Positions 7,553-11,273 of a DNA stretch of 11,273 nt are shown here, piece after piece; within the stretch, counting starts at the first letter, position 1; each line of letters opens with the position of its first letter. Source of the stretch: Gammaproteobacteria bacterium (GTDB taxonomy: Bacteria; Pseudomonadota; Gammaproteobacteria; Chromatiales; Chromatiaceae); the NCBI GenBank assembly GCA_030594925.1, contig JAUVEG010000019.1, forward strand, positions 1 through 11,273. The letters are read 5' to 3'. Below the pieces are notes generated by a model that was not told the DNA's origin, made no database searches, and was given only the letters and a program-made list of their open reading frames with translations. A program made the position numbers and the translations under genes.

Positions 7553-7556
7553 GAAT
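7532..7556 (-). promoter_or_regulatory. Candidate IscR type 1 binding site at the erpA promoter
   Basis: Read on the minus strand, ATTCTTGACTAAAATAGTAG plus GAAAA matches the remembered type 1 consensus (ATASYYGACTRWWWYAGTCRRSTAT) at 20 of 25 positions. The GACT core and the central A/T block fit fully, and the second half-site is weaker. It covers the -35 hexamer, the expected place for repression. erpA is a known IscR target in E. coli. Whether this genome has IscR cannot be seen here. Confidence 0.5.
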
Positions 7557-7692
7557 TAGCAGGGAGTTGTCAATCCGGTTCGCACCTCGAGCAGAGCGTT
7601 CCCGCAAGTTCATCTACGGGGAATCAGTTAACCATCAATGAGTTACAATGATTATTTGTAATTTCTCAATAAGTCCACGCCGAGTCTTCATG

Positions 7693-7783
7693 CACTATAT
7701 TGCCATTTCGACCATCGGCAGACATCTGAAAGCACGGGATATAGTGAACAAATCCAAGATTTCTCCCTTTGGTCGAAATGACA
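7693..7783. repeat. Inverted repeat, family B, between erpA and bactofilin
   Basis: TGCCATTTCGACC (7701-7713) pairs with GGTCGAAATGACA (7771-7783) with one mismatch. CACTATAT (7693-7700) and ATATAGTG (7739-7746) pair perfectly. The two pairs interleave, so they cannot both form a simple hairpin. The right side, AAGATTTCTCCCTTTGGTCG then AAATGACA, is like a repeat seen in many environmental genomes. The 333-nt gap 7487-7819 otherwise holds only the erpA promoter region; the bases between about 7560 and 7690 show nothing I can name. Confidence 0.6.
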
Positions 7784-7819
7784 AATAATTTTTTCTCTCC
7801 CGCCGCCCATCCGATGGAC

Positions 7820-8266
7820 TTATTCAGAGCTTCCCCGTTTTTTTCCCACTGCAGGCTCATCATCTGCTTCCTGCCGGGACTCCAGTTCTTCTTCAGCTTC
7901 ATTATCGTCTTTTTCTGACAAATGCACCATTCCACCCGCAACGCTGGCACCCATTGCCATCTCAAGTTGCTGGTAGTAAATTTCACCACTAATATTCGCA
8001 TTCTCCGCCAGTTCAAGCAGTGAACTGGCGTGCACATCACCCTCAATAGAGCCATTGATGATGATATTAGCAACGCTGACATCCCCAACAATTTTCGCCT
8101 GGTCACTCACCGTGAGCGTTGAATTTTCACTCTCACTATCAGCGATGACATCGCCATGAACCTTACCATCAAGATGCAGACCTCCGGAAAAAAAAAGATC
8201 ACCATTGATCACTGTTTCTGAGCCAATCACCGTTGTAAAAGCTGGTGGTTTGAATTTTCTTTTCAT
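7820..8266 (-). CDS. Bactofilin family cytoskeletal protein
   Basis: Bactofilins polymerise without nucleotides into membrane-linked filaments. They recruit wall enzymes and set cell shape or polarity. The 148-residue protein has a short basic N-terminus (MKRKFKPPAF), then the beta-helical core at about 13-116. Short repeated steps are visible there (INGDLFFSGGLHLDGKVHGD, then NGSIEGDVHASSLLELAE, NISGEIYY). The tail (about 117-148) is charged, first acidic (KDDNEAEEELESRQEADDE) and ending KKRGSSE. Length is normal for the family. The ATG at 8266 has only a weak, distant AGGA. The M23 peptidase gene about 1 kb away is a common companion of bactofilins, and the DUF6776-like membrane protein lies directly upstream. 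A role in wall growth is inferred from this company. Confidence 0.92.
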   Translation of the reverse strand: MKRKFKPPAFTTVIGSETVINGDLFFSGGLHLDGKVHGDVIADSESENSTLTVSDQAKIVGDVSVANIIINGSIEGDVHASSLLELAENANISGEIYYQQLEMAMGASVAGGMVHLSEKDDNEAEEELESRQEADDEPAVGKKRGSSE

Positions 8267-8447
8267 CAGTTATTTCACTATCCTACATTTATCAGTGTAC
8301 GGATTTGTCATCCCGACGCAGGAGAGATGTTTGCACAAAGCATCTGCTTCTCCCGCCTTGATAACAGCTTGATCATCCCGGGAAGCCTGCCGGAGAGCAA
8401 AAACCCTCCTGCGGGAAGACTCCAGGTATGGTTTGCTTTGCAGAGAT
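8267..8447. other. Non-coding spacer with repeat-like sequence
   Basis: This is 181 nt between the DUF6776-like gene and bactofilin with no credible gene. TTGTCATCCCGACGCAGG at 8306-8322 resembles the ends of dispersed repeats common in proteobacterial genomes. CCTGCGGGAAG-type and CATCCCGGGAAGCCTGCCGG segments farther right partly echo it. No clean hairpin or promoter was found. An open frame here (8270-8557, minus) has no protein-like character. Confidence 0.4.
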
Positions 8448-8996
8448 TCAGAACCCTCCCTTTTTCTTATCCGTAGGCAGGCTCTTGTTAATTGTCCTTC
8501 TCCTGCTGCTTTTTTTCCTCTTGCTGCTACGTTTTTTTCCTGTGCTCTTTTTAACACCTTTTGCGGAAACCGTGCCTTTTGTTTTCCCCGCCACCCTCTT
8601 TAATATAGCCAACTCCTGTTCCATTTTCTGCCGATCTTCCTGTAATGTCATCAACTCCTCCTGCACCTCTCTTTGCGCCACCTTGTCAACCTGGGCTGCC
8701 CGCTCAAGCGTGGCGACAGACTGGCTTAAAGTATCCCTCTCTGACTCTACCAGTGTGATTTTCTGCTGCAACTCATCGACAACAGATTCGATTTTATCCT
8801 GATCTCCATGTGTATTATCCCGATCCAGCAGATACACCATTCTGCCAAGATAAACCATGCCGGCAGTCAACAGCAGTGCAATCCCAAGCCACATCAGGAT
8901 ATGGCTGCCATGCGCGGAAAGATGGATGCTAGGAGCCTCGATATGGACTCGTTTGTGGCGCCGTTTGAACTGGCGGTTGTCAGGGAGATAAGGCAA
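8448..8996 (-). CDS. DUF6776-like coiled-coil membrane protein with a basic tail
   Basis: This protein of about 182 residues has a basic N-terminus (FKRRHKR), one membrane helix (about 34-55) and a long coiled coil (about 60-135, from [15 protein letters not shown] to [10 protein letters not shown]). It ends in a 46-residue tail with 19 Lys/Arg and a single acidic residue. Place (between argC and bactofilin) and N-terminal layout match the DUF6776 family of Pseudomonas-like genomes. Those proteins, as I recall, go on into a folded periplasmic domain that is missing here. Charge placement suggests the coiled coil and tail face the periplasm. The start is uncertain: TTG at 8996 follows GGA by 5 nt and overlaps argC by 17 nt; TTG at 9029 or ATG at 8894 are alternatives. 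Function unknown. Confidence 0.75.
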   Translation of the reverse strand: MPYLPDNRQFKRRHKRVHIEAPSIHLSAHGSHILMWLGIALLLTAGMVYLGRMVYLLDRDNTHGDQDKIESVVDELQQKITLVESERDTLSQSVATLERAAQVDKVAQREVQEELMTLQEDRQKMEQELAILKRVAGKTKGTVSAKGVKKSTGKKRSSKRKKSSRRRTINKSLPTDKKKGGF

Positions 8997-10011
8997 CGGA
9001 ATCCAGCCCGCTTGTCTCTGACAAGCCAAACATCAGGTTCATATTCTGCAGCGCCTGGCCGGCGGCTCCCTTGACAAGGTTGTCAATGACCGACAAAACC
9101 ACCAGCGTACGCTCACCCTGAGGCTGATGCAGTGCAATCTGACATCGGTTCGTACCCCGCACACTGCGGGTTTCCGGTAGAGACCCTGATGGCAGCACAT
9201 CGACAAAAGGCTCGTCAGCATAACGCGTTTCATAGAGTTGCTGCAAATCCACACCCTCACTCTCCAGACGCGCATAGAGCGTCGCCAGGATACCGCGAAT
9301 CATCGGCAGCAGATGCGGTGTAAATGTCAATCCCGGCAGCTCTCCAATCGTCCAACCCAGCACCTGGCGGATCTCGGGAAGATGGCGATGACCACTCACC
9401 CCATAAGCCTTGAAGCTCTCGCCACACTCCGCCAGCAGCGCCGCCACGCTGGCGCCACGACCTGCGCCGCTGGCCCCTGATTTGCAATCGGCAATCAGCA
9501 TGGCTGGATCGACAACCCCCGCTTCCAGCAGCGGTAAAAAGCCAAGAATCGTGGCCGTCGGATAACATCCCGGATTGGCTACCAGCTTTGCCGAAGCAAT
9601 TTTTTGACGATGAATCTCAGGCAATCCATAGACTGCCTGCGACAGCAACTCCGGAGAGGCGTGAGACATTCCGTACCACTGCTCCCACAGCGCCTGATCC
9701 TGAATACGAAAATCGGCGGCAAGATCGATCACCCGCACACCCGCCTGCAGTAATTCAGGGGTTGACTGCATCGCAATGCCGTTGGGCGTGGCAAAAAAGA
9801 CCGCATCACAGCCATGCAAGACCGTTGCATCAGGCTTACTGAACGCAAGATCAATATGGCCGCGCAGACTGGGAAACAGATCAGCAACGGCGCGTCCGGA
9901 TTCAGCACGTGAAGTCACTGCAACCACTTCGGCCTGTGGATGAGCTACCAGCAGACGCAGCAGTTCCACTCCCGTATAACCTGTTCCCCCGACGATGCCG
10001 ACCTTGATCAT
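8980..10011 (-). CDS. argC: N-acetyl-gamma-glutamyl-phosphate reductase
   Basis: ArgC reduces N-acetyl-glutamyl phosphate to the semialdehyde with NADPH, the third step of arginine synthesis, in the cytoplasm. The 343-residue protein starts with the nucleotide-binding [17 protein letters not shown]. The catalytic C149 is in [10 protein letters not shown], followed by KSGASGAGR (about 177-185), GHRHLPEI (about 207) and [10 protein letters not shown]. Length and motifs fit the long-established type 1 family. I chose the ATG at 10011 because the fold begins there (MIKVGIVGG); an upstream extension to 10032 adds nothing family-like. The ribosome site (AGAAGA) is modest. It heads the leftward group with the DUF6776-like gene, whose start it overlaps. 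I saw no convincing ArgR box upstream. Confidence 0.96.
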   Translation of the reverse strand: MIKVGIVGGTGYTGVELLRLLVAHPQAEVVAVTSRAESGRAVADLFPSLRGHIDLAFSKPDATVLHGCDAVFFATPNGIAMQSTPELLQAGVRVIDLAADFRIQDQALWEQWYGMSHASPELLSQAVYGLPEIHRQKIASAKLVANPGCYPTATILGFLPLLEAGVVDPAMLIADCKSGASGAGRGASVAALLAECGESFKAYGVSGHRHLPEIRQVLGWTIGELPGLTFTPHLLPMIRGILATLYARLESEGVDLQQLYETRYADEPFVDVLPSGSLPETRSVRGTNRCQIALHQPQGERTLVVLSVIDNLVKGAAGQALQNMNLMFGLSETSGLDSVALSP

Positions 10012-10140
10012 ATGCGTTCTTCTGCTGTACAAATGGATATCACTCCATGATACTCAATATTTCACAGGAAACGAAGCCGCAATGCTGACGACTGATGAAA
10101 CCATTGCATCGACATTGCGGGCAAAGAGCGAGTTCCGGGA

Positions 10141-10211
10141 AGATTGCCGCGCTTCGCTCGCAATGACAATCTAATCGTCATTGCGAGGAGGCGCAGTCGA
10201 CGCGGCAATCT
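10141..10211. repeat. Dispersed palindromic repeat, family A copy 2 (complete)
   Basis: The left arm 10141-10167 (AGATTGCCGCGCTTCGCTCG then CAATGAC) and the right arm 10177-10211 (GTCATTGCGAGGAGGCGCAG then TCGACGCGGCAATCT) flank a 9-nt loop. The left arm differs from copy 1 at one base. It occupies the 298-nt gap 10012-10309 between the divergent argC and DUF4126 genes. The rest of that gap must hold both promoters, of which only a weak one for the DUF4126 gene is visible. Confidence 0.85.
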
Positions 10212-10309
10212 TTTCGCCTTCAGATAATCCGCTTTTTGATAACATTGAATTTTTTGCTGTTTAGCCGCATATTAGGGACTCAGCAGTAGATTTTCCAGGA
10301 AACAACGTC

Positions 10310-11008
10310 ATGGATCATGAAACAATTCAAGCCATTGCCCTGATGCTCGGGGCTTCATGGGCCGCCGGGATCAATCTCTACGCAGCGATACTGGTGCTCG
10401 GAATTCTCGGCAATACAGGTTACGCCGAGCTGCCGGAGGGACTGGCGCTGGTGGAGAACCCGCTGGTGCTTGGCGTTGCCGGCATCATGTATTTCATCGA
10501 GTTTTTTGCCGATAAAACACCCGGCGTCGATTCAGGCTGGGATGCCATCCACACCTTCATCCGCATCCCCGCCGGGGCGATGATGGCAGTTGGCGCCGCC
10601 AGCGGAATGGAGGTCAATCAGGCCGTCACACTTGCCGCCGCACTGCTTGGCGGCGGGGTTGCGGCAACCAGTCACTTTACCAAGGCGGGGACGCGTCTTA
10701 TGATCAATACCTCTCCGGAACCCGTAACCAACTGGATCGCCTCGTTTACAGAAGACCTTGCCGTTATCGGCGGACTGTGGGCTGCTTTGACCTACCCGTG
10801 GGTATTTATAATAATGTTCATCGCCTTCATGGTGCTGGCAATCTGGCTATTGCCCAAAATTTGGCGTGCAATAAAACTCATCGCGCGTAAAATCCGCAAC
10901 TGGTTCAGCGGCGACGAGGAGACTCCCGACCCGACCATTACCGCAACTGCGCGAAAACTTGGCATAGATGCAGTAGCGGAGAGTCACAGGGAGTTGCCAA
11001 AACAGTGA
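10310..11008 (+). CDS. DUF4126 family membrane protein
   Basis: This 232-residue protein of unknown function has about five hydrophobic segments (roughly 8-34, 51-67, 84-98, 104-120 and 150-182). The typical family landmarks are GASWAAGINLY near the start, then FFADKTPGVDSGWDAIHTFIR (about 65-85, with conserved D, PG, DS and WD), and a basic stretch plus soluble tail after the last helix. A recognisable AGGA lies 10 nt before the ATG at 10310. A weak promoter may be TTGAAT (10245-10250) with CATATT (10268-10273), spacer 17 nt. The HemJ-like gene follows after 73 nt on the same strand, so the two may be co-transcribed. The family is real but uncharacterised as far as I know; a transport role would be guesswork. 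Confidence 0.88.
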   Translation: MDHETIQAIALMLGASWAAGINLYAAILVLGILGNTGYAELPEGLALVENPLVLGVAGIMYFIEFFADKTPGVDSGWDAIHTFIRIPAGAMMAVGAASGMEVNQAVTLAAALLGGGVAATSHFTKAGTRLMINTSPEPVTNWIASFTEDLAVIGGLWAALTYPWVFIIMFIAFMVLAIWLLPKIWRAIKLIARKIRNWFSGDEETPDPTITATARKLGIDAVAESHRELPKQ

Positions 11009-11032
11009 CATCGCGGACAAATTCTGGTGCTG

Positions 11033-11065
11033 AGTACTGACTCCTCAGTACGAAATTTCAGTACT
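11033..11065. repeat. Short AGTACT-based inverted repeat before the HemJ-like gene
   Basis: AGTACTGA (11033-11040) pairs with TCAGTACT (11058-11065), and a third unit TCAGTAC sits between them (11045-11051). The first unit could pair with either of the other two, so two alternative small hairpins can form. It lies in the 73-nt gap between two rightward genes, just before the AGGA ribosome site at 11070-11073. AGTACT-type repeats occur scattered in many genomes; a regulatory role is only possible. Confidence 0.5.
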
Positions 11066-11081
11066 TCCCAGGATTTACACT

Positions 11082-11273
11082 ATGTGGTTAAAAGCTTTTC
11101 ATCTCTTCTTTATGACGGCCTGGTTCGCCGGACTCTTCTATCTGCCGCGCCTGTTTGTCTACCATGCAATGACGAATGACGAAGCCGGCAATGAGCGCTT
11201 CAAGATCATGGAGCGCAAACTCTATTACTTTGTCACCCCGTGGATGATCCTGACAGTCGTATTCGGCCTGTGG
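11082..11273 (+). CDS. hemJ: HemJ-like protoporphyrinogen oxidase / CopD family membrane protein (5' part)
   Basis: The first 64 codons of a membrane protein that runs off the window. The sequence MWLKAFHLFFMTAWFAGLFY, then LPRLFVYH, an ERFKIMERKLYYFVTPWMIL segment and FGLW is the N-terminal pattern of the UPF0093/HemJ family. H7 and H28 are likely conserved histidines. HemJ oxidises protoporphyrinogen IX to protoporphyrin IX, two steps before haem. Related CopD-labelled proteins share this start, so activity is inferred. AGGA lies 8 nt before the ATG. In Pseudomonas a hemJ gene also sits next to argC, as I recall; here a DUF4126 gene lies between. If right, it acts after the product of hemN at the other end of the window. 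Confidence 0.85.
   Translation, partial: MWLKAFHLFFMTAWFAGLFYLPRLFVYHAMTNDEAGNERFKIMERKLYYFVTPWMILTVVFGLW

Noticed and set aside
7666..8106. Minus-strand open frame of 146 codons
   Set aside because: It overlaps the bactofilin gene in another frame and runs into a repeat; the bactofilin frame has the family's repeated pattern.
8270..8557. Minus-strand open frame of 95 codons after the DUF6776-like gene, considered as a frameshifted domain
   Set aside because: The translation shows no DUF6776-like content and covers repeat-like sequence.
8428..8802. Plus-strand hydrophobic open frame of 124 codons
   Set aside because: Its Leu/Phe/Ser-rich translation is the complement of the Lys/Glu-rich coiled coil and tail on the other strand.
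10012..10080. ArgR operator upstream of argC
   Set aside because: Some A/T-rich bases (AATATT, GATACTCAAT) loosely resemble half an ARG box, but no paired boxes are present.
1..11273. CRISPR array, tRNA, rRNA, insertion sequence or defence system
   Set aside because: No regularly spaced direct repeats, cloverleaf, rRNA landmark, transposase or defence-type protein was seen on either strand.

Overview
This is a chromosomal housekeeping segment from a gammaproteobacterium. Two things point there. The proteins are of gammaproteobacterial type: PrmB close to the E. coli enzyme, HemN with the CX3CX2CXC signature, and ErpA. The order tyrS / M23 peptidase (divergent) - erpA - bactofilin - DUF6776-like - argC - (hemJ) matches, from memory, a neighbourhood conserved in Pseudomonas-like genomes. 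The genus cannot be named. Several dispersed palindromic repeats between genes suggest a repeat-rich, possibly environmental or symbiotic lineage (inference). There is no prophage, insertion sequence, CRISPR array, tRNA or rRNA.

Left part (1-5421). A possible C-terminal tail of an upstream gene and a 73-residue membrane protein run rightward. They converge, across an inverted repeat, on a leftward five-gene array: tyrS, a FimV-like membrane protein, prmB, a 106-residue unknown and hemN. Gaps are small or negative (17 nt, 11-nt overlap, 39 nt, 8-nt overlap), so this is probably one transcription unit. It mixes translation (tyrosine charging, L3 methylation), a cell-pole or envelope protein, and the oxygen-independent step of haem synthesis.

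Middle part (5422-10011). A divergent promoter region drives a membrane-anchored M23 endopeptidase of the MepM/YebA type to the right. It converges on erpA across a strong hairpin. Leftward from argC come argC, a DUF6776-like coiled-coil membrane protein, a bactofilin and erpA. Bactofilin plus an M23 peptidase is a familiar cell-shape pairing. erpA has its own promoter, overlapped by a good match to an IscR type 1 box. anmK, which I remember between the M23 gene and erpA in Pseudomonas, is absent.

Right part (10012-11273). After a 298-bp spacer carrying a full palindromic repeat come a DUF4126 membrane protein and the first 64 codons of a HemJ-like (CopD/UPF0093) protein. Haem-synthesis genes therefore lie near both ends of the window.

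I found no clear new multi-gene system. The most interesting points are: a dispersed repeat that supplies the stop codon and last ten residues of PrmB; a DUF6776-like protein ending in a very basic 46-residue tail; the IscR-like box at erpA; the uncharacterised FimV-like and 106-residue proteins; and the repeat families.
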